Shown one piece after another: positions 9,321 through 17,165 of a stretch of 59,968 bases of DNA; the first letter of the stretch is position 1; every line of letters starts with the position of its first letter. Origin of the DNA: Streptomyces scopuliridis RB72. Lineage in GTDB: Bacteria; Actinomycetota; Actinomycetes; Streptomycetales; Streptomycetaceae. Made by a program: the position numbers and the translations under genes. Below the pieces are notes generated by a model. That model was not told the origin of the DNA. It ran no database searches and saw only the letters and a program-made list of their open reading frames with translations. The DNA lies in contig NZ_JOEI01000034.1 in the NCBI RefSeq assembly GCF_000718095.1, forward strand, positions 1-59,968, in the 5' to 3' direction.

Positions 9321-9704
9321 ATGGCATGCCGAATCAGCGAACTCGTCATCGACGCGGAAGACCCTGGCCGACTGGCCGCATTTTGGTGCGATGTCCTCGG
9401 CTACGTCGAGCTGGATCGAGAAAGTGACGGCAGCATCGAAATCGGCCCGCCCGGCGTCGGATTCGGCGGCGCACAGCCAACCCTCGTCTTCAATGCGGGC
9501 CGCGACCCCCGGCTCGGGAAGCTCCCGCTGCACATCGATGTCAACGCCACCGACCGCGACCAGGACGCCGAGCTGGCCAGGTTGCTCGCACTGGGCGCCG
9601 TGCGTGTCGACATCGGCCAGACCGGGGAAGAGAGCTGGCATGTCCTGGCCGACCCCGAGGGCAATGAGTTCTGTCTCTTGCGCACGCAGCTGAAGCCCAT
9701 CTGA
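9321..9704 (+). CDS. VOC family protein (glyoxalase-like domain)
   Basis: A 127-residue single-domain vicinal-oxygen-chelate protein. It shows both halves of the fold: an N-terminal VIDAEDPGRLAAFWCDVLGY strand-helix and a C-terminal WHVLADPEGNEFCLL strand, where ADPEGNEFC is the classic VOC ending. Such proteins act as metal-dependent lyases, dioxygenases or binding proteins for small antibiotics; the glyoxalase_6 type usually has no known substrate. It stands alone among mobile-element scars, so context adds nothing. Confidence 0.9.
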   Translation: MACRISELVIDAEDPGRLAAFWCDVLGYVELDRESDGSIEIGPPGVGFGGAQPTLVFNAGRDPRLGKLPLHIDVNATDRDQDAELARLLALGAVRVDIGQTGEESWHVLADPEGNEFCLLRTQLKPI

Positions 9705-10055
9705 CGTCCCGTCACATCGAACAAGGCACAGCGGGCGGCGGGGTGAGGTTGCCAACTCGCTGATGGCGACGACGGCGCGCGGTGTCAGTGGGACCTTCCA
9801 GCGTCGGCACCGCGACGCGGGCGCGTGCACCATCAAGGGGAAGGGTCGCAACGGCCTGGCCCCCCAGAGGCTCAGCACCTCGCTCTGCAAGCGAGCTCTC
9901 CATCAGGCCGCGCAGGCGCACATCTGCGAAGGCGCAACCTGCGGCCACACCGGACTCACCTGGTTCGCCCACGCCGGCGCCCCCAACTGGTCCCCAGAGC
10001 AACGGAATAGGCGGTACCGGATTTCTCCGATACCGCCAACGACCTGCGAAAACGC
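9705..10055 (+). pseudogene. Possible integrase C-terminal remnant before the tRNA scar
   Basis: No intact gene. At 9978-10040 the plus strand reads APNWSPEQRNRRYRISP and runs on into the tRNA segment. This kind of tail is what an integrase gene of an actinomycete integrative element reads as when its end meets the attachment site. Part of this DNA (from CAACTGGTCCCCA, 9984 onward) is similar to 5964-5996 (CAACTGGTCCCCA, then CAACGGAA and AGGCGGT in both). No catalytic residues are visible, so this is only suggestive. Confidence 0.35.
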
Positions 10056-10100
10056 TGGTAGGGACGACAGGATTCGAACCTGCGACCCCTTGACCCCCAG
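10056..10100 (-). tRNA. 3' half of tRNA-Pro(GGG), probable attachment-site scar
   Basis: The minus strand starts with the anticodon loop CTGGGGG (anticodon GGG), then the 3' anticodon strand TCAAG, the variable loop, the T arm with GGTTCGAATCC, the 3' acceptor strand and an encoded CCA at 10056-10058. The 5' half (acceptor strand, D arm, 5' anticodon strand) is absent: the DNA beyond 10100 does not pair. A segment running exactly from the anticodon loop to the 3' end is the usual identity block left by tyrosine-recombinase integrative elements, and the pSAM2 family uses tRNA-Pro. It cannot make a tRNA. Confidence 0.8.
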
Positions 10101-10241
10101 CAACGCGCTCGACACCGCATTGAAGACCTGAACAGCCACACCCCGCTGTACTGCGCGGTCAAAGCACGCACCGCACGCTACACGGCCGCCAGAGTCACCC
10201 TGGCGTGGAGGGCGCCCGCACCGGGGCCCCGAACCCACGCC
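10101..10241. other. Short stretch after the tRNA scar
   Basis: I see no gene or signal in these 141 bases between the tRNA fragment and the end of the MarR gene. Confidence 0.4.
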
Positions 10242-10709
10242 CTAACACGACTCCTCCAGGTATGTGCGCGCCAGCGCCCCGGCGCGTGTGAGCCAGTCGG
10301 TGAGTACGGCGATCTCGTCCGGCGAGTAGTCCGTGCAGAGTTCGGCGAGCAACGTGTAGTACGGCCCGTAGACGGCCTGCACACGCTCGGCGGCGGCCGG
10401 AACCGCGGTGACGCGCACCCGGCGCCGGTCGGCGGGGTCCGGGCGGCGGACCACGAAGCCGCCGCGTTCCAGGCGGTTGAGGATGCCGGTCACCGCACCC
10501 GTCGTGACGTGTGCGCGCCCGGCCAAGTCGCCGGCGGTGACCGGGGCGCCCTCGGCCTCCAGGACATGCGCGAAGCAGACGAGGTCCTTGACGCTCAGCC
10601 CCAGATTCCGGGCGAACTCCTGACGGCCGACGAGGTTCGTCGCGACGAGATCGTCCAGCGCGCCGATCGCATCCGCGGCGGAGGCGGTGGGGCGTGGTTT
10701 GCCCTCCAT
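10242..10709 (-). CDS. MarR family transcriptional regulator
   Basis: Dimeric winged-helix regulator, 155 residues. The DNA-binding core reads TAGDLAGRAHVTTGAVTGIL (recognition helix), then NRLERGGFVVRRPDPADRRR, the characteristic MarR wing with DxRD/R-type basic tip. The first helices and the C-terminal helix (YTLLAELCTDYSPDEIAVL) form the dimer interface. It is divergent from the small membrane protein at 10788. The 78-bp gap is strikingly AT-rich and holds a likely operator, so it probably regulates itself and that gene. Confidence 0.93.
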   Translation of the reverse strand: MEGKPRPTASAADAIGALDDLVATNLVGRQEFARNLGLSVKDLVCFAHVLEAEGAPVTAGDLAGRAHVTTGAVTGILNRLERGGFVVRRPDPADRRRVRVTAVPAAAERVQAVYGPYYTLLAELCTDYSPDEIAVLTDWLTRAGALARTYLEESC

Positions 10710-10717
10710 TGATATTC

Positions 10718-10751
10718 CTTAGTACGTAAGATAAATTCCTCACTTGCTAAG
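10718..10751. promoter_or_regulatory. Probable MarR operator/promoter
   Basis: CTTAGTACGTAAG at 10718-10730 is a near-palindrome with TTA/TAA arms typical of MarR sites, and a related half (CTTGCTAAG) follows at 10743-10751. The segment is far more AT-rich than its surroundings and lies between the two divergent genes. Confidence 0.5.
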
Positions 10752-10787
10752 ACATCATAAGGTCGGCAGGTGCTGGGAGGCAGGCAC

Positions 10788-11114
10788 GTGAGTGGACACC
10801 ACGACGAGGGGCACACCATCGCGGGATGGGTCGGGTCCGCCGTCGCCATGGTCGGGGCCCTGGCCATCGGCGTGGGCATCATCGGCTGGCGCCCGGGAAT
10901 CTGGTGGGGGCTGATAGCCCTGGTGGCGGCGGTGCTGATCACGTGGGGCCTGCATCTCGCGGGTTGGGGCAAGCCGCCCCACCCGCGAAGCATCGACCAG
11001 CAGGGACTCACGGTGCGTGACCATTCCGCGCGCGAGGGGCACACGAACTGCCGCGGGTGCCGACTGGCAGGACGCCGCGGCGGGTGGCCGTTGGACACGC
11101 CCGTTGATTCCTGA
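10788..11114 (+). CDS. Small membrane protein, HGxxPAAW-like
   Basis: A 108-residue protein from GTG 10788, which has GGGAGG eight bases upstream; the in-frame GTG at 10770 lacks this. The N-terminus is rich in His (SGHHDEGHTIAGW), close to the HGxxPAAW signature of small actinobacterial membrane proteins. Two hydrophobic helices follow (VGSAVAMVGALAIGVGIIG and WWGLIALVAAVLITWGL). The tail has a Cys pair (CRGCRLAGR) that could bind metal. Function is unknown. Divergent from the MarR gene, which may control it. Confidence 0.75.
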   Translation: MSGHHDEGHTIAGWVGSAVAMVGALAIGVGIIGWRPGIWWGLIALVAAVLITWGLHLAGWGKPPHPRSIDQQGLTVRDHSAREGHTNCRGCRLAGRRGGWPLDTPVDS

Positions 11115-11384
11115 GCACGGACATAGAGTCAGTTCCTCGGCGAATCGGCGGGGCACATCATGGAGATCACCGTCCAGTGGGATTTCGGTTCGCTGTTGGG
11201 CAGGCGCTTGCGGAATGCCTTCTTCCCGGCCGGGGTGACGGCGGTGGCGTGATGTTCGACTTGTTGAATCGACCCCGGACGCACGATCTGCAGCCGTAGC
11301 GTCCAGGGTGCCGGTCGGAGTCAGGGTGCCCACCGCACACTTCTGCCGCTTCGAACACCAGGTCAGGACGCGCGTGATCACCAT
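11115..11384. other. Gene-poor stretch before the IS110 relic
   Basis: A short frame from ATG 11161 (MEITVQWDFGSLLGRRLRNA...) stops after about 30 codons and matches nothing I know. The stretch probably includes the disrupted left part of the IS110 element that follows. Confidence 0.4.
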
Positions 11385-11769
11385 CGGAATCGAACGTCGA
11401 TTCGCCGTCGAAGGCGTCGGCGGCCTCGGCCGCACACTCGCCCAGCAGCTGGCCGCGGCCCGCGAGGACGTCGTCGATGTGCCGTCCACGCTGTCGGCCA
11501 GGGCCCGGCTCCTGTCGAGAACGAAGCCCAGATGCGCGATGCCCTCGCCGCCTCACGGACATCGCTGCCAGGGCTCGGGGCGGTGCTCGCCGCCAAGGGC
11601 CTCGGACACATCGGCGACGTCACCCGATTCCCCACCGAGCACCACTTCGCCGGCTACACCGGCAGCGCAACCTGCTGAGGCCCGCAGGGCCCTCAAGCGG
11701 CGTCTCTCGAACGTTGTCTACCGGATCATGAAACGAGACCAGCGAAACCAACTCGCAGCAGCTGCTTGA
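11385..11769 (+). pseudogene. IS110 family transposase relic
   Basis: Pieces of an IS110-type (DEDD) transposase in two plus-strand frames. The first, from about 11385, reads RFAVEGVGGLGRTLAQQLAA then VVDVPSTLSARARLL, an IS110 N-terminal domain segment. After a frame change, about 11535-11680 reads LPGLGAVLAAKGLGHIGDVT then RFPTEHHFAGYTGSA, the C-terminal transposase_20 domain, ending in a stop. The last piece reads ALKRRLSNVVYRIMKRDQ to a stop at 11769, the usual C-terminus. Large internal parts, including most catalytic acids, are missing, so it is dead. Confidence 0.82.
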
Positions 11770-12254
11770 CACAGAGGCGCTAATCAGCGGTCTGCCAGTG
11801 CCTCGGGGACCGGTGACACCACCCCCAGGCCATACCTTCAACAGGGGGGAGCAGTCATGCCGGTCCCGGAGGCCGGGAACCTCATTGCGGGACCACGAAA
11901 AAGGTCATGGGGCAATCTCACCTTCGGCAGGGAATCCGGCCCTATGGATCTTCGGCCTCTGGACCGATCGATTTCCGGAGCTGACCGCAGTCAGCGTCTC
12001 CGAGACGCCCAAGACGTGAGCCGAGTACCGGCCGGCGTGATGGCGACCGGCGGTTGACGTCCTGGGGGCAGTCTGGCTGGCCCTCCGTGACAGATCCGCC
12101 ACGAACAGCGTCCCGCAGATGCGAAATCCCACCCGGTCAACCATCGCACGCGGAGAGCCTGCCCGCCGCCCGCCGCACTCGGGAGGGAAGCCCCACCGGT
12201 CACCGCCAGGACCACCGCCACAATGCGATCGATCCCGGGAGCACCGAATATGGG
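11770..12254. other. Leader region of the 12.3-16.3 kb operon
   Basis: Probably contains the promoter of the operon that starts at 12329. One short frame, 11857-12057 (described separately), has a good ribosome site; otherwise I see nothing firm. Confidence 0.45.
11857..12057 (+). CDS. Doubtful small ORF, 66 residues
   Basis: The frame MPVPEAGNLIAGPRKRSWGN... has GGGGGAG five bases before its ATG, which is the only reason to list it. Composition is unremarkable, it has no signal peptide or cysteine pattern, and I recognise no family. It lies upstream of the P-loop/HExxH/ABC operon and could be a leader peptide or a chance frame. Confidence 0.25.
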   Translation: MPVPEAGNLIAGPRKRSWGNLTFGRESGPMDLRPLDRSISGADRSQRLRDAQDVSRVPAGVMATGG

Positions 12255-12329
12255 ATGAGCGAATCGAATGGACGACACCCGTTCGGGCGCCGGCACGGGC
12301 CCGATCCGCAACGGATGAGGGATCTGTGA
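12255..12329 (+). CDS. Candidate 24-residue micro-ORF overlapping the next gene
   Basis: A short frame, MSESNGRHPFGRRHGPDPQR followed by MRDL and a stop. Its TGA at 12327-12329 overlaps the ATG of the P-loop gene (TGATG), so translation could be coupled. The peptide is rich in Arg, His, Gly and Pro. The ribosome site is weak: GGGAG lies about 13 bases upstream. A peptide this small next to a peptidase-like protein and an ABC exporter could be a precursor or a leader, but chance is a real alternative. Confidence 0.3.
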   Translation: MSESNGRHPFGRRHGPDPQRMRDL

Positions 12330-13387
12330 TGAAAGATTTCGCTGGGGCCAAGTGGGGCTATGTGACGCGCAGAATCAACGACCGGGACGCGACCGTGCCC
12401 GGTGGGTCGGTTCGCGAACCGCAGCTCGGGGATCTTGTGGTTGCCACCGTGGCCCACCTGGGCGAGCTTGACCATCTGGAGGATGTCCATGGTCGGCGCG
12501 TCCGTCTCTACTTGGGCGACATTGTGGTGGGTGCATACGGCAACCGGTATGCCACGGACTTCTACGAGGGTTACCTGCCGACCGGGCCCAATGTTCATCT
12601 GCTGACGGCGGGCGGCCTTGTGGGAACGGTGGCCTCGGCGCATACGCGACGGCTGCCACCGACCGAGTTGAAGGTGATCGGCACGCTGAACGACCGGTCC
12701 GGGATGCCACTGTCGCTGGAACACTATGCGCGGACGCCGTCGCCGCACACGGCGCCGGAGTGGGGCACTCTGGTCGTGCTCGGCTCGTCGATGAACGCGG
12801 GCAAGACCACGACGGCGTCGGCCATGGTGAGCGGCTGGACGCGAGCCGGACTGGCTGCCGGTGCGGGCAAGGTCACCGGTTCCGGCAGCGGCAAGGATCG
12901 CTGGACGTACATCGACGCGGGCGCCAGCACCGTGGCCGAATTCCTCGACTTCGGCATGTCTTCCACGTTCGGCTATCCGGTCGAGCGGCTGCGGACCACG
13001 ATGATCGCCATCCGCGATGCCCTGGTCGACGACGGTGCGGACGCAGTCGTCCTGGAGATCGCCGACGGGCTGCTGCAGTCCGAGACACGGGCGCTTGCCG
13101 AGTGCCTGCCCGGATTCGCCCACGGTGTCGTACTGGCGGCGGCCAATGCGCTGGACGCGGTGGCCGGGGTGACGATCCTGCAGGGACTGGGGGTCCCGGT
13201 CCGCATGGTGAGTGGCCTGGTCACCGCCAGCCCCCTTGCCTCCCAGGAAGCACACGCGGCCACGGGACTGCCGGTCCTGTCCCCGCCACAGCTGGCGAAC
13301 GGCGCGGCCGTGGACCTGGTGCGCGCACCGGTCCGGCAGACCGTCGCCACGGCGGGACCCTTCGCCGACACCGCTGTCCGGGGATGA
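12329..13387 (+). CDS. P-loop NTPase, DUF1611/DgcN-like (tentative)
   Basis: Predicted cytoplasmic nucleotide-binding protein, 352 residues from ATG 12329 with GAGGGA seven bases upstream; the open frame runs back to 12119 without a better start. An N-terminal domain of about 140 residues (with VRLYLGDIVVGAYGNRYA) precedes a P-loop GSSMNAGKTTT at residues 152-162. Following motifs include GKVTGSGSGKDRWTYIDAGA and DAVVLEIADGLLQSET, the latter placed like a Walker B. The layout recalls the C-terminal P-loop domain of DUF1611 proteins, some of which (DgcN) N-acylate D-amino acids; I recognise this from memory only. First gene of a three-gene operon with a HExxH protein and an exporter. Confidence 0.7.
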   Translation: MKDFAGAKWGYVTRRINDRDATVPGGSVREPQLGDLVVATVAHLGELDHLEDVHGRRVRLYLGDIVVGAYGNRYATDFYEGYLPTGPNVHLLTAGGLVGTVASAHTRRLPPTELKVIGTLNDRSGMPLSLEHYARTPSPHTAPEWGTLVVLGSSMNAGKTTTASAMVSGWTRAGLAAGAGKVTGSGSGKDRWTYIDAGASTVAEFLDFGMSSTFGYPVERLRTTMIAIRDALVDDGADAVVLEIADGLLQSETRALAECLPGFAHGVVLAAANALDAVAGVTILQGLGVPVRMVSGLVTASPLASQEAHAATGLPVLSPPQLANGAAVDLVRAPVRQTVATAGPFADTAVRG

Positions 13388-13393
13388 TGCCCC

Positions 13394-14485
13394 GTGATCC
13401 CGGCGATCGTCTACATACCTGACGGACGTCCCTGGCCCGGGCAGTTGCGTGAAGTCGCCCTGGACGTCCTTGAGCTGCGGCCGGCCGAAGTGGTGCTGCC
13501 CGAGGCCACGGTCCGCGACGAGCGCGGCGGGCAGCTGTTCAACGGCTCCACGTTGATGTTCGACCCCGCGGCCGGTGGCGGCCCCCTGGCTGACGCCGTC
13601 GCAGACCGGCAGGCCCGAGCATTCGGCGTGACCAACACGGCCTTCCACGTCCAGCGTGCTCTGCGGTTCGCTTCAGCCCTGCTCGGCCACCCTCTCCCTC
13701 GCCTGCTGGTCAGAATCGGGATGCACGACCAGCCCCGCCGCTGGCGCGGAGGGCATTACCGGCTTCCCAGGCCGTCACTCACGGACGAGCCCGCCACTCT
13801 CAGCTGTGCGGGCGAGGTCCATCTGGGGGGCGGCGCCGGATTCGTCCCGGCACCGGATGGCAGCCGGTATTTCCACGCCCCCGCCCACAACGCCGCGATC
13901 ATCTGTCACGAGGTCGGCCATCATCTGTGCCGGCACACCGCGGACTTCCGGCTCAACCGGCTGCGTCCCCCGGAGCAGCAGACCAACCGGAAGATCGCCC
14001 TGGACGAGGGCACAGCAGATGTCCTCACGGCCATCCTGCTGGGCACCTCTGACATCTATGGCTGGCACCGCGGGACCATCGCCGAGTGGGACCCGCGGCG
14101 CCGCAAACTGCAGCCCCGGTGGACAATGGCGCACTTCGTGGGCGGGCGGGACCAGGACCCGCACGCCGACGGCACCGTGTGGGCATCGGCATGCTGGTCC
14201 GCTCGTGAGCGGGTCATCGCCACGGGTGCCGACGCGGCACGCTTCGATGCGGCGCTGCTGCGCGGCATGGAGTCGGCCGGAGCCGATGCCGCCCGGCTGA
14301 CCAAGGACGCCCTGAGCCAACGCCGCCAGTTCTCCCGGCTGCTGTCCGCGATCACGCGTGCCGACCCCGGACTCGCGCCGGTGGTATTGACCGCCATGGC
14401 CGAGCACGGCATACGCCCCGGCGCGAGCAACGCAGCTCTCGAAGGCGCTGCCCGCGCGGACCTGACCGGGGAGGTGGGCCGATGA
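13394..14485 (+). CDS. Putative zinc metallopeptidase (HExxH ... DEGTAD)
   Basis: Unassigned protein of 363 residues starting at GTG 13394, 6 bp after the P-loop gene. Residues 172-177 read HEVGHH, a HExxH zinc-peptidase motif, and about 28 residues later comes DEGTADVL (Glu 205, Asp 209). That pairing is how gluzincins such as thermolysin bind zinc (two His plus a downstream Glu in ExxxD). No signal peptide or membrane helix is visible, so it should act in the cytoplasm. It lies between a P-loop protein and an ABC exporter (4-bp overlap with the latter), suggesting it trims or modifies what the exporter carries. No known family recognised; peptidase activity is inferred from the motif. Confidence 0.7.
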   Translation: MIPAIVYIPDGRPWPGQLREVALDVLELRPAEVVLPEATVRDERGGQLFNGSTLMFDPAAGGGPLADAVADRQARAFGVTNTAFHVQRALRFASALLGHPLPRLLVRIGMHDQPRRWRGGHYRLPRPSLTDEPATLSCAGEVHLGGGAGFVPAPDGSRYFHAPAHNAAIICHEVGHHLCRHTADFRLNRLRPPEQQTNRKIALDEGTADVLTAILLGTSDIYGWHRGTIAEWDPRRRKLQPRWTMAHFVGGRDQDPHADGTVWASACWSARERVIATGADAARFDAALLRGMESAGADAARLTKDALSQRRQFSRLLSAITRADPGLAPVVLTAMAEHGIRPGASNAALEGAARADLTGEVGR

Positions 14486-16263
14486 GGGCCAGCCGAGCCG
14501 ATGTGGGAATGATGCGATACCTATGGCGATTCCGTTCCTACGGCCGCCCGCACCTGGGCACGCTCGTGCTCGGCGTGGGACTGCGCGTCGGAGAACTGAT
14601 CGCCGACCTGGCGGCACCCTGGCCGCTGGCGCTGGTCATCGACAACGTACTCAAGGGCCGGACCAGCGGCCCACTGGCCTGGCTCACGGGCATCGTGGGC
14701 TCGTCCCCGCTGGCCATGCTCAGCGTAGCCGCCGCCGCACTGCTGCTGATCACTCTCGCCTCGGGGACGTTCGACTACCTCGGTGACCGTGTGATGAACA
14801 GCGCCGGAGAGCGGATCACCGCGGAGATCCGCACGGACGTCTTCGCCCACATGCAACGGCTCCCCATGAGCTACCACGACCGGCAAGCCGTCGGGGAACT
14901 GACCAGCCGCATCGCGATCGACACCAGCCGGATCCAGGACGCTCTGGTCGACCTGTTCTCCACACTTCTGCCCGGACTGCTGGCCCTCGCGGGCTACGCC
15001 ACCGTCATCCTCTCCGTTGACTGGCGCCTGGGGTTGATCGCGATCGGGGGCGCCCCGCTGATATTCCTCACGGCCGCCCGCTACACCCGGTTGACCCGCC
15101 AGACGGAACGGCGGCAGCGCGCCGCCGAAGGACACCTCGCCACCTTCGTCACCGAATCCCTTCAAGGCATCCGCACCATCCACGCCTTCGGCCGCCAGGA
15201 CCTGCACGACGCACATTTCGCCACCAGCAACAGCACCACCCTCAACGCCGGCCTGCGCAGCGTCGAACTGCGGGCCCGATTCACTCCACTGCTCGAAGCC
15301 GCCGCCGCGGTGGCCACCGCGGCACTGCTGTGGGCGGGCGGCCTCGGTGTCGTGAACCACTGGTGGAGCGTCGGGCTGCTGGTCGTGGTGACCAGCTACC
15401 TCAAGGACATGATCAAGCCCATGCGATCGATGTCCCGCCTTTCGATCACCTTCCCCCAGGGCGCGGCCTCCGCGGAACGCGTCGCCGCCATCCTCGACCA
15501 GCCACCCCCGCCCCCGACACCACACCGGCGCCTGCCCGACCGCGCCACCGGCCGAATCGACCTGCACGACATCACCCTCGACTACGGCCGCGGCCCCGTC
15601 CTGAACCACTTCGACCTCACCGTCCACCCCGGCGAACACCTCGCGCTGCTCGGACCCAACGGCTCCGGCAAATCCACCGTGCTCTCCCTCATCGCCGGGC
15701 TCTACGCGCCCACCCGCGGCCGCCTGCTCCTCGACGGACTCCCCCTCGCCGACATCCCCGCCATCTGGCTGCACCGCCAGATCGCAGTCGTGCTGCAGGA
15801 CACGTTCCTGTTCTCCGGCACCATCGCCGACAACATCCGCTACGCCCGACCCGACGCCGGCCCGCACGAGGTCGCCCGGGCGGCGGAGGCAGCCCTGGTC
15901 ACCGAGTTCACCGAACGCCTGCCCGATGGCCTGGGCACCCGGCTCGCCGACCGAGGCGCCGGACTGTCCGGCGGCCAGCGCCAACGCGTCGGCATCGCCC
16001 GCGCCCTGCTTGCCGACGCCCCCGTTGTGCTGCTCGACGAACCCACCACGGGACTGGACAACGCCGCCGAAGAACTCGTCGTCCGCGCGCTCGGCCACCT
16101 GGTCGAGAGCCGAACAGCGGTCATGACCACCCACCGGCCGGCCCTCACCCGCCTCGCCACCCGCACCATCCATCTCGACGACGGCACCCCGCGCACGGGC
16201 GGCAGTCCGGCCTCGAAGTCGACCCGGCGGGAGGCTGCGCGGGCGACCCGGCGGGCCGCCTGA
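14482..16263 (+). CDS. ABC exporter, fused membrane and ATPase domains
   Basis: A half-type exporter, 593 residues, acting as a homodimer in the cell membrane. The N-terminal ~320 residues are a six-helix type I exporter domain with the family hallmarks (GELTSRIAIDTSRIQDALVD; ESLQGIRTIHAFGRQ). The C-terminal ATPase has Walker A GPNGSGKST near 390, Q-loop VVLQDTFLFSGTIADNIRYA, signature LSGGQRQRVGIARAL near 495 and Walker B VVLLDEPTTGLD. No N-terminal C39 peptidase domain is present. The start overlaps the metallopeptidase stop (ATGA), so the three genes are co-translated. Its cargo is unknown; antibiotic, peptide and lipid exporters all look like this. Confidence 0.95.
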   Translation: MRASRADVGMMRYLWRFRSYGRPHLGTLVLGVGLRVGELIADLAAPWPLALVIDNVLKGRTSGPLAWLTGIVGSSPLAMLSVAAAALLLITLASGTFDYLGDRVMNSAGERITAEIRTDVFAHMQRLPMSYHDRQAVGELTSRIAIDTSRIQDALVDLFSTLLPGLLALAGYATVILSVDWRLGLIAIGGAPLIFLTAARYTRLTRQTERRQRAAEGHLATFVTESLQGIRTIHAFGRQDLHDAHFATSNSTTLNAGLRSVELRARFTPLLEAAAAVATAALLWAGGLGVVNHWWSVGLLVVVTSYLKDMIKPMRSMSRLSITFPQGAASAERVAAILDQPPPPPTPHRRLPDRATGRIDLHDITLDYGRGPVLNHFDLTVHPGEHLALLGPNGSGKSTVLSLIAGLYAPTRGRLLLDGLPLADIPAIWLHRQIAVVLQDTFLFSGTIADNIRYARPDAGPHEVARAAEAALVTEFTERLPDGLGTRLADRGAGLSGGQRQRVGIARALLADAPVVLLDEPTTGLDNAAEELVVRALGHLVESRTAVMTTHRPALTRLATRTIHLDDGTPRTGGSPASKSTRREAARATRRAA

Positions 16264-16367
16264 CGGGTCCAGTCCCAGCCATGACTCAACAGACGAGTCC
16301 TTTTTCTGCCCTGTTCCCCGAAGGCACCGCCAACCAGGCCGCGAATACCGTTGGCGGCGGGGCTTGG

Positions 16368-17165
16368 TCAGCCGCTTTCCCGGTAGTTCATGAACCAGTG
16401 CGTATCGAAATAGCCGGCCATCGTGTACGGGTGGCGCGGGTCGACGAGGATGCGGCAGACGAACTCCGCGGCTTGGCAGTCGAAGAGGAGGTCCTCGCCG
16501 TCGAAGGACCGGACCGCAACAGGCCAACGGTCGGGGTCGTCCCCGTCGGCCCTCCAGCAGTACAGGTCCTCGTGCTCAGTGCCCGCCCAGATGAGCAGAC
16601 CGTCCTCCCTGAGATGCGTCCACGGCTCCTGGTTCAGGTCCAGGAATCCGTCGAAGGCGCCCTCGCCGAACGTCTCGACCATGCGCTTGTAGTCGCTCGG
16701 CAGCGCGGTGCCCAGGCGCGACTCCACCTCCGCCCAGACCATGTCCGGCCGCTGGGCGGGCTGTGTCCAGCCGGTGATCCCTCTGAGCCGCTCCATCCAG
16801 TCGACGTCCTCGCCCGGAGCGACCGCCAAGGGTTCCGGCACCTCCCTGCGAGCAACCACCAGCACCGGCCGCTCGACCTCTTCGGCGTCCCGCGCCGTAC
16901 CTGCGCCGACCCACTGGTCCCCGTACGCCCACGCCCGAATCGTCACGGCCCGGTCTTCGAAGGGGACGAGGAGAGCCGCGCCCCTGGACCCGTCGACCGT
17001 CGGATCGGTGAAGCCGTCCAGGACGAGAGTGCGTGGGGCGCCGTACCTGCTGTCGAGCAGGTCGGTCAGGTCCTGCCGGTCCAGGTCGCTGGGCAGATAC
17101 ATGTAGCCGTCCGCCGGGCCGAGTTGGGCCAGCAGGTCGTTGATGGTCCCCTGCGTGAGCTTCAT
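16368..17165 (-). CDS. SMI1/KNR4 (SUKH) family protein
   Basis: A 265-residue protein whose C-terminal half carries the SUKH pattern: an N-terminal WAEVESRLGTALPSDYKRMV helix pair, then ETFGEGAFDGFLDL, then the strands LREDGLLIWAGTEHEDLYCW and a closing region with LVDPRHPY. SUKH proteins often act as immunity proteins against polymorphic toxins, but in Streptomyces many stand alone. The N-terminal ~130 residues are separate and not recognised. ATG 17165 fits better than the upstream start at 17195. No toxin gene is adjacent. It converges on the ABC exporter operon. Confidence 0.85.
   Translation of the reverse strand: MKLTQGTINDLLAQLGPADGYMYLPSDLDRQDLTDLLDSRYGAPRTLVLDGFTDPTVDGSRGAALLVPFEDRAVTIRAWAYGDQWVGAGTARDAEEVERPVLVVARREVPEPLAVAPGEDVDWMERLRGITGWTQPAQRPDMVWAEVESRLGTALPSDYKRMVETFGEGAFDGFLDLNQEPWTHLREDGLLIWAGTEHEDLYCWRADGDDPDRWPVAVRSFDGEDLLFDCQAAEFVCRILVDPRHPYTMAGYFDTHWFMNYRESG

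Noticed and set aside
9763..10131. ORF of 122 codons ending DDRIRTCDPLTPSNALDTALKT
   Set aside because: The tail is read through the tRNA-Pro fragment; such endings are an annotation artefact of integration sites, not a protein.
12119..12328. N-terminal extension of the P-loop protein
   Set aside because: The added codons have no coding character and ATG 12329 has a better ribosome site.
16368..17165. SMI1 protein as immunity half of a toxin pair
   Set aside because: No toxin or secretion-linked gene lies beside it, and single SMI1 genes are common in Streptomyces.
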